Positions 1 to 7,732 of a stretch of 53,048 nt of DNA are shown here, piece by piece. The notes beneath the pieces are model-generated. The model ran no database searches. It was not told the DNA's origin and saw only the letters and a program-made list of their open reading frames with translations. The stretch covers positions 1 through 53,048 of the forward strand of contig JAAUPR010000013.1 in the NCBI GenBank assembly GCA_012033055.1, read 5' to 3'. Source of the stretch: Limnothrix sp. RL_2_0 (GTDB taxonomy: Bacteria > Cyanobacteriota > Cyanobacteriia > Cyanobacteriales > MRBY01). Every line of letters begins with the position of its first letter. Position 1 is the first letter of the stretch. The translations under genes and the position numbers were made by a program.

Positions 1-314
1 AAAATAGATTCCCCTGTTTTGATCTCCGGTGGCACAGGATAACGATTGGGATATTCTTGCCGCAAAGCCGCCGTCAATGCTCGACAAATCCCCTTTGCCT
101 GCGGGAAACCATCATCCCAACCAAAAACTTTGACATAGGTTGTCCGCTGCACTGACCAAGTAAAAACGGCTAACTCTTTACCCTCGGCGATAAGCTGAAC
201 ACCATCCGGCGTAGACGCTTTGGCTACACCATCCACCTCCCAAGACTGCTGGAGCCAATGGCAAACCTTTTCGGTGTCGGGGGTAGGGACTTCGATGTAA
301 AGCAGTTCTTCCAT
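1..314 (-). CDS. Unrecognised protein, N-terminal part only (cut by window edge)
   Basis: An open frame starts at the ATG whose complement lies at 312-314 and runs without a stop to the left edge, giving about 104 residues beginning MEELLYIEVPTPDTEKVCHW. The piece is soluble in character and rich in Trp and Tyr, with no signal peptide, membrane segment or motif I recognise. It is divergent from the ferredoxin gene, with about 170 bp between the starts. Codon use and an acidic N-terminus look like a real gene. The C-terminal part, which would identify the family, is outside the window. Confidence 0.6.
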   Translation of the reverse strand, partial: MEELLYIEVPTPDTEKVCHWLQQSWEVDGVAKASTPDGVQLIAEGKELAVFTWSVQRTTYVKVFGWDDGFPQAKGICRALTAALRQEYPNRYPVPPEIKTGESI

Positions 315-487
315 GAAAGTTGTAGTCTTGGGGCTAAAATTTCCGCTCTGGAGATTTATCATACCCGCTTTATACAGGGCAATGGAGCCGTTCTCTGGCA
401 CACTGGGGACAGGTCTTTGTAAAATTTCTTATAAAAACTTAACCTTGTTAAAATAAAATACAACCAGCATAAACATTAGGAGACCCC

Positions 488-802
488 ATGGCAGACATCA
501 CCTACATGCCGGATAATAAAGTCGTAATCGCATCTGATGGCGCAAACCTCAGGGAAAAAGCGTTGCAGAATGGCGTCAGTATTTATACTTTCGGTGCCAC
601 GCTCATGAACTGTGGCGGCGTGGGTCAATGTGCAACCTGCGTGGTGGAAGTTCTTGAAGGGATGGAAAATCTTTCGCCTAGAACTGATTTTGAGCAGCGT
701 CGCCTCGCTAAGCGTCCTGATAGCTATCGCCTTGCTTGTCAAACCATCGTGAATGGTAAAGTTGTTGTCGAAACGAAGCCGAGCCGCAAGAAGAAAAAAT
801 AA
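488..802 (+). CDS. 2Fe-2S ferredoxin
   Basis: The 104-residue protein has the ferredoxin cluster motif around residues 41-52 ([11 protein letters not shown]) and a fourth cysteine at 84 (LACQT). The ligands are therefore C42, C48, C51 and C84. The CX5CX2C spacing is nearer the adrenodoxin/Isc-like pattern than the CX4CX2C of the photosynthetic PetF, so this is probably a specialised electron carrier and not the main photosynthetic ferredoxin. The C-terminus ends in a lysine run. An AGGAG ribosome site lies just before the ATG. It is followed about 160 bp downstream by psbM on the same strand. The specific redox partner cannot be told from sequence. Confidence 0.9.
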   Translation: MADITYMPDNKVVIASDGANLREKALQNGVSIYTFGATLMNCGGVGQCATCVVEVLEGMENLSPRTDFEQRRLAKRPDSYRLACQTIVNGKVVVETKPSRKKKK

Positions 803-958
803 TTACGGTTAATGGCGATCGCCGATAGAGTCAAAACTTGAGATAAGGTTATCGTGCCCGTCGTAGAACAGGATCTATAGAATTGTGGGCTTCTCAAAGG
901 AGCCAGAAGTGATATTCTTGAGATACCGTGACCTAGCTCAATCAGAGGCGATTATTTA

Positions 959-1060
959 ATGCAAGTTAACGATCTTGGTTTCATTGCAACTATTCTTTTT
1001 GTTCTTGTTCCTACAGTATTTTTGTTGATCCTTTATATCCAGACCAACAAGACTGCATAG
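959..1060 (+). CDS. psbM: Photosystem II reaction centre protein M (PsbM)
   Basis: This 33-codon frame encodes [20 protein letters not shown] followed by a short hydrophobic stretch and a polar tail ending NKTA. The length, the MQVN start and the single transmembrane helix are those of PsbM, a small thylakoid subunit at the photosystem II dimer interface. An AGAGG sequence precedes the start. A clear Rho-independent terminator follows at 1115-1150, so it is probably monocistronic or the last gene after the ferredoxin. Identification rests on recognising the conserved sequence. Confidence 0.95.
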   Translation: MQVNDLGFIATILFVLVPTVFLLILYIQTNKTA

Positions 1061-1114
1061 TAAGAACAGCATCTTCAAAAAAATAAGCGTTAAAAAAAAT
1101 TTTTGATAAATCAC

Positions 1115-1150
1115 AAGGGTGAAGCTGTTACTAGTTTCACCCTTTTTGTT
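1115..1150 (+). terminator. Rho-independent terminator after psbM
   Basis: The nine-base arms AAGGGTGAA (1115-1123) and TTCACCCTT (1136-1144) pair perfectly around a 12-base loop and are followed by T residues. It lies 55 bp after the psbM stop. The minus-strand stress-protein gene ends at 1167, so the hairpin sits between converging genes. Confidence 0.85.
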
Positions 1151-1166
1151 GTTGGGAGAAGAAAAA

Positions 1167-2021
1167 CTACGGAGTATCCTCTGTCCGAGCGAGGAGCACT
1201 GGGCAAGGCGCATTTACCCGTACATAGTCGGAGAGAGATGTGCCAAGCAGACGATCTAGATCTGGCAACGTCTTAGCAACCGAAGGACGACGATCAGGAG
1301 AACCCAATACTAGTAAATCGATATTCTCATCAGCAGCAAAATTACAGATAGTTGCGCCGGGTCTGCCACCAGTGACAAGGGTTCTATATTTAACGCCCAT
1401 TTGCTTGGCCCGTTGAATGGCTGGAGCAAGGGTAGGATTTGCATCCATTTCCGCTTGAGATAGCTCAATATTTGCCGGAAGATCTGGGTTAACCCTGAGC
1501 AACACTAGTTCGCAACTAGGATAGTCTCGCAGCATTTGTAAGGCTAGATCGAGACCATAAATTGCAGCCTCGGATTTGTCGATCGCCACCATGACTTTTT
1601 TGAGGGTGCGCACATAGATGTCGTCTTTCACCAACAGCATGGGGCGATTTGTGAGCTGAAAAACGTACTGACTGACTGAGTTCGAAAGAATCGACTGGAG
1701 CCGCTTGAGACCTCTAGAACCCATCAAAATCAGGTCTGCATCGATCTCATCCGCAACTTGACGGACAACATCTTTAGGATCCCCTTGGCGGAGAATCGTA
1801 TTCACTTGTTCGGGGTTAAGCTTCAGGTCTTGAATCGCTTGGGCGAGGAGCCTGCCGCCTGCTTCGTAATTTTCTTGTTCTGCGTCTGGGGTGAGTTGTT
1901 TTTTGACAACATGCAGAATGTTAATGCTCGTGTCCTTGAGAGCTGGGAGCTTGAGCAGATTTTTTAACATGTCTTGGATTTGCCCAGTACCGGAATCTGC
2001 GAAGAGAATTTTTCTAATCAT
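1167..2021 (-). CDS. Tandem-domain universal stress protein (UspA family)
   Basis: The 284-residue protein contains two UspA-like domains, about residues 1-135 and 140-284. Each starts with a hydrophobic beta strand (KILFADSG and KVMVAIDKS). The first ends with a nucleotide-binding-loop-like segment (LMGSRGLKRLQSILSNSV); the equivalent in the second (VLGSPDRRPS) is degenerate. Tandem Usp proteins are soluble and usually bind ATP or AMP in stress responses, but the specific role is unknown. The start ATG has no competing upstream candidate. It diverges from the ECF transporter gene at 2152. Confidence 0.85.
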   Translation of the reverse strand: MIRKILFADSGTGQIQDMLKNLLKLPALKDTSINILHVVKKQLTPDAEQENYEAGGRLLAQAIQDLKLNPEQVNTILRQGDPKDVVRQVADEIDADLILMGSRGLKRLQSILSNSVSQYVFQLTNRPMLLVKDDIYVRTLKKVMVAIDKSEAAIYGLDLALQMLRDYPSCELVLLRVNPDLPANIELSQAEMDANPTLAPAIQRAKQMGVKYRTLVTGGRPGATICNFAADENIDLLVLGSPDRRPSVAKTLPDLDRLLGTSLSDYVRVNAPCPVLLARTEDTP

Positions 2022-2151
2022 GAGACGAATCTTAACGGTTTTTATATTGGGGTTTTATGCCTATGGATCCAGCATACTCTCTTCTGAGTTCGGTAAATTT
2101 TAAAGGATATTACATAATGGAGAGCGGTTCTTTGGATGGAGTTTTTGGGTT

Positions 2152-3015
2152 ATGGATTTGATGCGATCGCTGCCCCTTGGGTTGTATTTAGAGCAGCCCC
2201 GCACTTGGCTTCACCGTCTCGATCCGCGCACTAAGTTAGTGTGGTTGATGACATTTTTAATTGCGCCTATTTTGGCGAATAATCCATGGCGGATTGGCTT
2301 GGCTGGGATGTTAATTGTGATTACCTTGACGGCACTCATCCCCCTCCGGGTTTGGAAACAGCAGATGGGACTATTACTCTTTTTTTGTACGGTTTTATTT
2401 GTGATGACTCTGATTGCGCCGGATGGTTTGGTGCTGGATCATCAGCCGCGTTTACCTGCTGAAAATTTGGCGATCGCCCAACCCTATGAGTACGTTTTGT
2501 GGCAGTTTAAATTTATTACAATTACCCGTCTCAAGCTCGATCTAGGGATTAAACTCAGCACCCAGATCTTTACATTGCTTTACAGTACGAACCTCTATTT
2601 ATTGACCACCGCCTCAGAAGAGATTACGGCGGGACTAGAATCCATCTTTGGCCCCTTGCGACGTTTCAATTTGCCCGTGACCGAGACTTTACTCACCCTG
2701 ACTTTATCCTTACGGTTTATCCCCCTCGTCCTAGAAGAAATTCAAAACCTGATTCGCTCCGTGCGTACCAGAGCTATCGACTGGAAAAAATTGGGTCTAA
2801 AACAAGGTTTCCAATTGTGGTTGCTTGTCTCCGAAAAACTCCTCGAAAACCTGTTGATGCGCGCCGAACAGATCGCCACAGCCATGGATATTCGCGGCTT
2901 CACTAGTCCAGATAAACACCTTGTGCAATGGCATAAACTCCGCTTTCGCTCTTGGGATTGGATCTTTTTAACTGTTCTAATTCCCTTCTGGTATCTACGG
3001 TTTTCTTTGGGTTAG
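2152..3015 (+). CDS. ECF-type transporter T component (CbiQ/EcfT family)
   Basis: The 287-residue membrane protein has the T-component layout: several hydrophobic helices in the first half, a conserved LDPRTKLVW motif near residue 28, and the coupling-helix motif ATAMDIRGF near residue 245 that contacts the ATPases. T components transmit ATP hydrolysis from the EcfA ATPases to a substrate-specific S component, so this is one part of a vitamin or metal importer. No EcfA or S gene lies next to it in the window, and the substrate cannot be stated. Cyanobacteria often have such solitary T genes. Confidence 0.88.
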   Translation: MDLMRSLPLGLYLEQPRTWLHRLDPRTKLVWLMTFLIAPILANNPWRIGLAGMLIVITLTALIPLRVWKQQMGLLLFFCTVLFVMTLIAPDGLVLDHQPRLPAENLAIAQPYEYVLWQFKFITITRLKLDLGIKLSTQIFTLLYSTNLYLLTTASEEITAGLESIFGPLRRFNLPVTETLLTLTLSLRFIPLVLEEIQNLIRSVRTRAIDWKKLGLKQGFQLWLLVSEKLLENLLMRAEQIATAMDIRGFTSPDKHLVQWHKLRFRSWDWIFLTVLIPFWYLRFSLG

Positions 3016-3038
3016 TCGTGATTAATTCAGAGCTTGAG

Positions 3039-3434
3039 TTAGTGGGAATGGGGCATCTCTTCTTCCATGGGGGCTGATTCCATTTCCATGGAGTCGGGGG
3101 AAGGTGTTGTGTCCATTTTTTGTTGAATATTTATGGGGGCGGTATGGGCGTGGGGTTCAAAGAGGCTCATATTCTGCTTGCCGAGGGAATGTAAACCCAT
3201 GGATACGGCTCCTAGGCTCAATGCTCCCATGGAAACTAATCCGCAGGAGATGACTCCCATGGCTACGACTCCGATGGAAATAATACCGTGGGTTGCTATG
3301 CCGATCGCCACAATGCCGTGGGCGGAAATACCGATGGCGATCGTTCCGTGGGCGCTGGTTCCGACGGAGAGAAATTTAGTGCGGGAAAGGTATTTTTTAC
3401 GTTTTGAGATGGATTCAGGGTTGAAGGTCGTCAT
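3039..3434 (-). CDS. Protein with about 12 glycine-pentad repeats; function unknown
   Basis: The 131-residue protein has a basic N-terminus (residues 1-25), then roughly 12 consecutive five-residue units with glycine in the fifth place and mostly Ala or Ser in the third, such as TIAIG, ISAHG, IVAIG, IATHG, VVAMG and LVSMG (about residues 27-86). A Met/His/acid-rich tail ends PHSH. The strict period of five, with small and hydrophobic positions alternating, suggests a solenoid-like fold. It differs from the A(D/N)LXX pentapeptide family. Histidines in early repeats and the tail could bind metal, which is inference. It lies 13 bp after the DUF92 gene, likely co-transcribed. Confidence 0.7.
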   Translation of the reverse strand: MTTFNPESISKRKKYLSRTKFLSVGTSAHGTIAIGISAHGIVAIGIATHGIISIGVVAMGVISCGLVSMGALSLGAVSMGLHSLGKQNMSLFEPHAHTAPINIQQKMDTTPSPDSMEMESAPMEEEMPHSH

Positions 3435-3446
3435 AAATGCTGGGGG

Positions 3447-4202
3447 TTAAATGCTGATTACTGACCAATATAGCAAAGCTAAACTAATCGCGACGGCTGC
3501 GCCGATCAAAGTATTGATAATATTCACAACTTCGTTGGTGAGGAGATCGAATTTTTCTTGGATGGTTGCACCGATCACGCTTTCTAGGTTTGTGGCGATA
3601 AATGCGGCGATCGCACACCAGATAATTCCCAACCCATCAATCATTCCAACGGCATAACCCACAACGGCGATCGCCAAGGATGCGACCACTCCAGCGAGAG
3701 TTCCTTCCAAACTCACAGCACCCTCGGTTCCGGGGGGGACAGGGCGAAAAGTCGTGATCAAAAAGGTGCGTTTGCCGTAAGCCTTACCCACTTCGCTAGC
3801 CGCAGTATCAGAAAGCTTAGTGCTAAAACTGGCAATATAACCGAGGAAAAATAGTAATTGCCAAGTTTCTGGACTGAATAAAGAGGCTAGAGCGCAAATT
3901 GTCCCAATAATCGCCGAACCCCAAACATTTTCTGGGCCCCGTAAACCGCCGCGACCTTCCGCAATGCCTGCCGCTTCTTTAATTTCTTTGCCAATTTTGG
4001 TGACCCCGACTCCGACGACGAAGTAAAACATCACGACTACATAACCTTGCCATTGCAAGCTACCCCACACCAAAACCCCCAACAGCCAAGCGTGGAGGTA
4101 GCCCATGGGGGTCAATAATTTTTTGGGCGCAATAAGAGCCGCAGCAATCAGCACTGTATTGAGGGCGATCGCCACAAACCAAGAATTTTCAAATAAAGCC
4201 AT
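3447..4202 (-). CDS. DUF92 / TIGR00297 membrane protein (phytyl-phosphate kinase-like)
   Basis: The 251-residue polytopic membrane protein has family landmarks including GPENVWGSA near residue 90, KLSDTAASEVGKAYGKRT near 127 and GTEGAVSLEGT near 157. Plant VTE6 and the cyanobacterial homologues belong here; VTE6 phosphorylates phytyl phosphate to phytyl diphosphate for tocopherol and phylloquinone synthesis, recycling phytol from chlorophyll. The length is usual for bacterial members. Function is assigned by family and the kinase role of this copy is inferred. The start ATG overlaps CCATGG at 4199-4204. Confidence 0.82.
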   Translation of the reverse strand: MALFENSWFVAIALNTVLIAAALIAPKKLLTPMGYLHAWLLGVLVWGSLQWQGYVVVMFYFVVGVGVTKIGKEIKEAAGIAEGRGGLRGPENVWGSAIIGTICALASLFSPETWQLLFFLGYIASFSTKLSDTAASEVGKAYGKRTFLITTFRPVPPGTEGAVSLEGTLAGVVASLAIAVVGYAVGMIDGLGIIWCAIAAFIATNLESVIGATIQEKFDLLTNEVVNIINTLIGAAVAISLALLYWSVISI

Positions 4203-4264
4203 GGCAGAAATAGGGAAATTATCAAAATTTTCTTCGTTTTAATTATGACGGCGATCGCCTAGCG

Positions 4265-5053
4265 TTAAAAATTAGGATCAATTGTTAGCTTGAGAAAATA
4301 CGATTGAAAAACAGGTTGCCCACCCATATAAGTCGGTTCAAATTCCCACGACTCTAAAATTTTGCTGGATAGCTGTATTGCCTGTGCTTCAGTCAAAGAA
4401 TTTTGAGGATTTGTTGCTTTTAAAACTTCGTCAACCTTGCCCCGATTATCAATCACCACAGTAATATCAAGCACCAATCTTTCCGTCAGTTTTACGCTCG
4501 GCGGAATGAGATAACTAATATTTTCTAGTCTTTGCTGGTTTTGTTTAGGTTTCGCCTGTCCATCAGCATCAGGCACAGTAATATCTGGGCGAGTTAGCGT
4601 TAATGCGCCCAATTGTACCGATAAAGATGTTGGCGTAGTGGATGTCGGGCTTGGACTAGGAGGAGTTGGAGTCGGAGTTGGACTGGGAGGAGTTGGAGTC
4701 GGCGTTGGACTAGGGGGGGGCGGAGTCGGCGTTGGGCGAGGATTGGGAGAAGATGGTGATTCTGGTGTGGGGGGAGGATTGGGATTTGGCGTAGATGAAG
4801 GAATGGGAGGGGCGATCGCCGGAGCTTGAGGAGGAGGCGTTGGTGTTGGAGTGAGAGATTCTGTGGGCAAGGGAAGTACTTCCACTTCAACCCAGTCAGT
4901 ATTACCAATAGCCTCAGTCCCAATCGTTTCTATGCGGACAATTTTTTGAAATACCAGCACGGCGATCGCCCCATGTAGCCCCACAGAAAAAGCACTGAGC
5001 AGTAGCCAAAAAAGAGGTGAATCGCGGAAATTTGCCGTGGACGGATATCTCAT
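4265..5053 (-). CDS. TonB-like protein with proline-rich spacer
   Basis: The 262-residue protein has one N-terminal membrane helix (about residues 12-35), a long Pro/Thr/Ser-rich spacer (about 60-150) and a C-terminal TonB-type domain (about 170-262) containing YLIPPSVKLTERLVLDITVV and the final WEFEPTYMGG region. TonB proteins span the periplasm and energise outer-membrane receptors for iron chelates or vitamins. The spacer includes three 27-bp DNA repeats. No ExbB/ExbD or receptor lies beside it. A generic role in secretion or envelope assembly by a TonB_C domain is possible. It starts just beyond the end of the disrupted modB. Confidence 0.8.
   Translation of the reverse strand: MRYPSTANFRDSPLFWLLLSAFSVGLHGAIAVLVFQKIVRIETIGTEAIGNTDWVEVEVLPLPTESLTPTPTPPPQAPAIAPPIPSSTPNPNPPPTPESPSSPNPRPTPTPPPPSPTPTPTPPSPTPTPTPPSPSPTSTTPTSLSVQLGALTLTRPDITVPDADGQAKPKQNQQRLENISYLIPPSVKLTERLVLDITVVIDNRGKVDEVLKATNPQNSLTEAQAIQLSSKILESWEFEPTYMGGQPVFQSYFLKLTIDPNF
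4654..4734 (-). repeat. Three 27-bp tandem repeats in the TonB-like spacer
   Basis: Near-identical units start at 4654, 4681 and 4708. They encode nine-residue SPTPTPTPP-type units on the minus strand. The perfect multiple of three keeps the frame, so copy number could vary without breaking the gene. Confidence 0.8.
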
Positions 5054-5065
5054 ATCTTGTCGAAC

Positions 5066-5749
5066 TTACTGCCGTAAAAATTGCCGATTTAGCATTGATT
5101 TTCGTTCTAAATATTGCGTTAACACTAAACTCAGTAACGAGATGCCAGTCAAGATTGCCACAAAACCATCGCTAACCCTTGATTATCCGTTTGAATCGCC
5201 TCATAAACCGCCATCGGCATCGTTTGAGTCAGCTTTGGAATATTTCCCGCCACCATCAACGTTGCCCCAAATTCCCCTAAAGCCCGCGTAAAACTCAACA
5301 AAATCCCGGCAATAATGCCCCGACTCGCCAACGGAAACCAAACTTTATGGACAATGCCCCATTCCGATTGCCCCAAAGTTGCTGCCGCCTCAAGGTAGAT
5401 CGGATCAACACTTTGCAGAGCTGCTTTTGTGGTTTTAAACATTAATGGAAAAGCCATCACCGCTGCCGCAATCGTCGCCCCCTGCCATGAAAAAATCAGG
5501 CGAATGCCAAAGCTCCCATTTAACCAAGCCCCTAACCAACTACGTTGTCCAAATAGTTGCAAGAGATAAAATCCCACCACTGTCGGCGGCATCACGAGGG
5601 GTAAAGTGGCGATCGCCTCCAGCCAGAACTTGCCCCAAAACTGATATCGCACCACCACATAGGCCAGATATCCCCCCCCAACATCGCCAATATCGTCGCC
5701 AAACCCGATACCTTTAAAGAAATCCATAATGCTGAAAAACTACATCCAC
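5066..5749 (-). pseudogene. modB: Molybdate ABC transporter permease ModB, broken by three single-base gaps
   Basis: The core reads as ModB: LPLVMPPTVVGF, the inner-membrane loop EAAATLG and FTRALGEFGATLMVAGNIP. ModB forms the membrane channel of the molybdate importer. Three frame breaks are visible. A T5 run at 5735-5739 needs one T to join a GTG start (5749) to SALWISLKVSGLATILAM. A G8 run at 5672-5679 needs one G to enter the core frame. A T4 run (minus strand of 5162-5165) needs one T to reach the natural end VAILTGISLLSLVLTQYLE, stop at 5066-5068. All three are homopolymer shortenings, so sequencing error is more likely than decay. No modA or modC is adjacent. Confidence 0.8.
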
Positions 5750-6087
5750 AATCGTTGCCAAAATCCCCTTATCGATGCCTAGGTTTAAGTACTTAGCAAA
5801 ATCTAAAAAATGCCCAAAAAGATGGAAGTTTTACACAAGCTTCACATAGTTATTGCATGATCATCGATCTATTGTTACCTAGATCACCGTTTATCCTGAA
5901 TGCTTTATCGATACTGGGATCAAGTTAAGAGATAAATAACTTTCTCCCCCATTTCTGATTGGTCTAAATCTAGCTAATAGCAACGAAATCAAGACTCATC
6001 TAATGCGGATTCTCTTCTAACAGCGCGGGGAATTAGTTTAAACTCTGCCCCCCGAACTCATTATTAACCTCGAAAGAGGCGATCGCC
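5750..6087. other. Intergenic region between divergent modB and the Mo-nitrogenase-like gene
   Basis: This stretch of about 340 bp has stops in all frames that I followed and no RNA gene or strong hairpin. It must hold the promoters of both flanking divergent genes. A GAAAGAGG ribosome site lies just before the ATG at 6088. I could not identify a ModE-type operator or a molybdenum-cofactor riboswitch. Confidence 0.5.
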
Positions 6088-6408
6088 ATGGAACTTTCCA
6101 ACAGCAACCGCAGCAACATCCAATACTCTGGCTCCTTCACAAATCGCCGTATCGATATTTTTCAATCCATCCGCTTCTGGCTCAACTCCATCGATTTCAA
6201 GGACAGCGAAGCCGCTCACCTCGTTTGTCGCCTAATTCCTGCCCAGTGCCCCTTTGCCCGCGATGTCAGTCTTTTAGGACGTGTACTGTTCAGCATTCCC
6301 CCCCTCTGTAAACTCAACCCCGTCTACGAAGAACTTGTTGCCCTCCGCTTCCGTGCCCTTTGTTTCCTCGCCGATGAAATGGGTGAAGATATTGCGGCTT
6401 ACTGCTAA
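6088..6408 (+). CDS. Mo-dependent nitrogenase C-terminal-domain family protein
   Basis: The 106-residue protein contains the block FARDVSLLGRVLFSIPPLCK and LNPVYEELVALRFRALCFLA (about residues 52-97), which I recognise as the family named after the C-terminal region of Mo-dependent nitrogenase (PF06967). The family is common in cyanobacteria that do not fix nitrogen, so the name says nothing about nitrogenase activity, and its function is unknown. The start is supported by GAAAGAGG upstream. It diverges from the molybdate permease gene. Confidence 0.8.
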   Translation: MELSNSNRSNIQYSGSFTNRRIDIFQSIRFWLNSIDFKDSEAAHLVCRLIPAQCPFARDVSLLGRVLFSIPPLCKLNPVYEELVALRFRALCFLADEMGEDIAAYC

Positions 6409-6444
6409 GATCATTAGTACTGTTTTTGATCCGAGTGGCATCCT

Positions 6445-7203
6445 ATGGCAATTATCGCGCTCAAGGCATGGTATTTAGAGCATTATCAGCCGATCGCCGA
6501 AGTGATTCAGCGTCCCCATGACCTAAGGCTAAACCGTAATAGTTTATTAAAGTCGGCTCTGCGGGCGGATTTTCTCGATGAAGCCCATGTAATTGAGGGT
6601 GCTGTTTGGTTTCAGCGTTACCTTGAGGGGGAGGAGATCGAGTTCTACATCGAGGGTAGTGGCTCCTACATGATCGCCAATGTGGATCTGCGATCGCAGG
6701 AAATTTATTTCACGAAAAAAGACACGGCAAACTGGCTTCATCCCTACATTTATGTCAGTGCCCAGTCCGTTAATCTCACAGCACAAGAGGCGATCGCCGC
6801 CGCCCTACAGCAAAGCCTTCAGACCATTAACAAAACCAGTCGCGTCCCTATCGAACTAAAATTTTCTAGCCCCGATATCAAAGAACCCTGGCGTGTGAAC
6901 AATACCCAGCTCAGACAGATTCGCCGCAGCCTGCTGCATATCGTAGATCTCACGCCCCTCGCCGCCAATTCAGGACGATTAATGTGTGATCCCCAAGCCT
7001 GTTTGGAATTGGGTTATAGCCTTCAAAGCAAGCATACTAATCAAATTTTGCTCCTCTCCCAGCAGGACTTGGATCTAGAAGGGGTAATGCCATTTAACTT
7101 GCCAGAGCACCGTCAACTTAGCTTTAACAATGGCGCAGAACTACTTAAAACATTGCCGACAATCCTAGAAAGCTGCCTGCAATCCTACCGTCTCATTTCT
7201 TGA
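6445..7203 (+). CDS. Conserved-looking hypothetical protein
   Basis: The 252-residue soluble protein shows no signal peptide or membrane segment. It follows the preceding gene by 36 bp, suggesting co-transcription. It mixes Tyr/Trp-rich segments (WYLEHYQP; WLHPYIYVSA) with a C-terminal half ending in a helical segment (LLKTLPTILESCLQSYR). I do not recognise the family. Internal HIP1 sites and ordinary codon use suggest a long-resident cyanobacterial gene. Confidence 0.65.
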   Translation: MAIIALKAWYLEHYQPIAEVIQRPHDLRLNRNSLLKSALRADFLDEAHVIEGAVWFQRYLEGEEIEFYIEGSGSYMIANVDLRSQEIYFTKKDTANWLHPYIYVSAQSVNLTAQEAIAAALQQSLQTINKTSRVPIELKFSSPDIKEPWRVNNTQLRQIRRSLLHIVDLTPLAANSGRLMCDPQACLELGYSLQSKHTNQILLLSQQDLDLEGVMPFNLPEHRQLSFNNGAELLKTLPTILESCLQSYRLIS

Positions 7204-7234
7204 ATTGCATTCTCAGCAACCTAAGATACACTGA

Positions 7235-7257
7235 ATCATGAGATCATATTTCATGAT
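7235..7257 (+). terminator. Inverted repeat, possible terminator
   Basis: ATCATGA (7235-7241) and TCATGAT (7251-7257) form a seven-base-pair stem with a nine-base loop, 30 bp after the stop at 7203 and followed by TATTTTCCC. The stem is AT-rich and the T tract short, so termination is only possible. Confidence 0.4.
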
Positions 7258-7295
7258 ATTTTCCCAGTTACAAACCTTTTGACAATACAGCCGCC

Positions 7296-7547
7296 ATGCC
7301 TAGACAAGCAGACGAATATGCAGTTCATTTTTTGATTGAAGGGGGTCACCGCGAAGAAGTCCGCTTCAGCGATATCAAAGAATTTCAAAAATGGTATAGC
7401 AATATCCTGATTCCAAAATCAGATGAAGAGAATTTTATCAACATCCCCATCAAAAATATGCAGGGGGAATTTATGGTAGTTCGTCCGGTCAGTATTAAAG
7501 CAATTCGTGTGGAACCTGTTTTCCTTGGTAGTGTTGAACGTTTCTAG
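7296..7547 (+). CDS. Small hypothetical protein
   Basis: The 83-residue protein begins MPRQADEYAVHFLIEGGHRE and ends VFLGSVERF. It is soluble and highly charged, with alternating strand-like segments and no cysteines. I recognise it only as the kind of small conserved protein seen in cyanobacteria and cannot give a function. It stands alone between two gaps of about 90 and 185 bp. Confidence 0.6.
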   Translation: MPRQADEYAVHFLIEGGHREEVRFSDIKEFQKWYSNILIPKSDEENFINIPIKNMQGEFMVVRPVSIKAIRVEPVFLGSVERF

Positions 7548-7732
7548 GGAATATAGTCAGAGTTAATGTAGGGGTTACTTTTTGAACTGGACTTTTTTGA
7601 TCTGGTTGAGGTATTCGGCGATCGCCTGTTTTAGTAAGACATATTCCTTTTAAATCACGATTTTCATCAATTTGGCGATCGCCCTCTAGAGTATTTCTAT
7701 AATTGGGGCGATCGCTCTTTTTTTATTGCCCT

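Noticed and set aside
4638-4829. Gly/Val repeat frame opposite the TonB-like gene
   Set aside because: It is the antisense image of the Pro/Thr-rich spacer.
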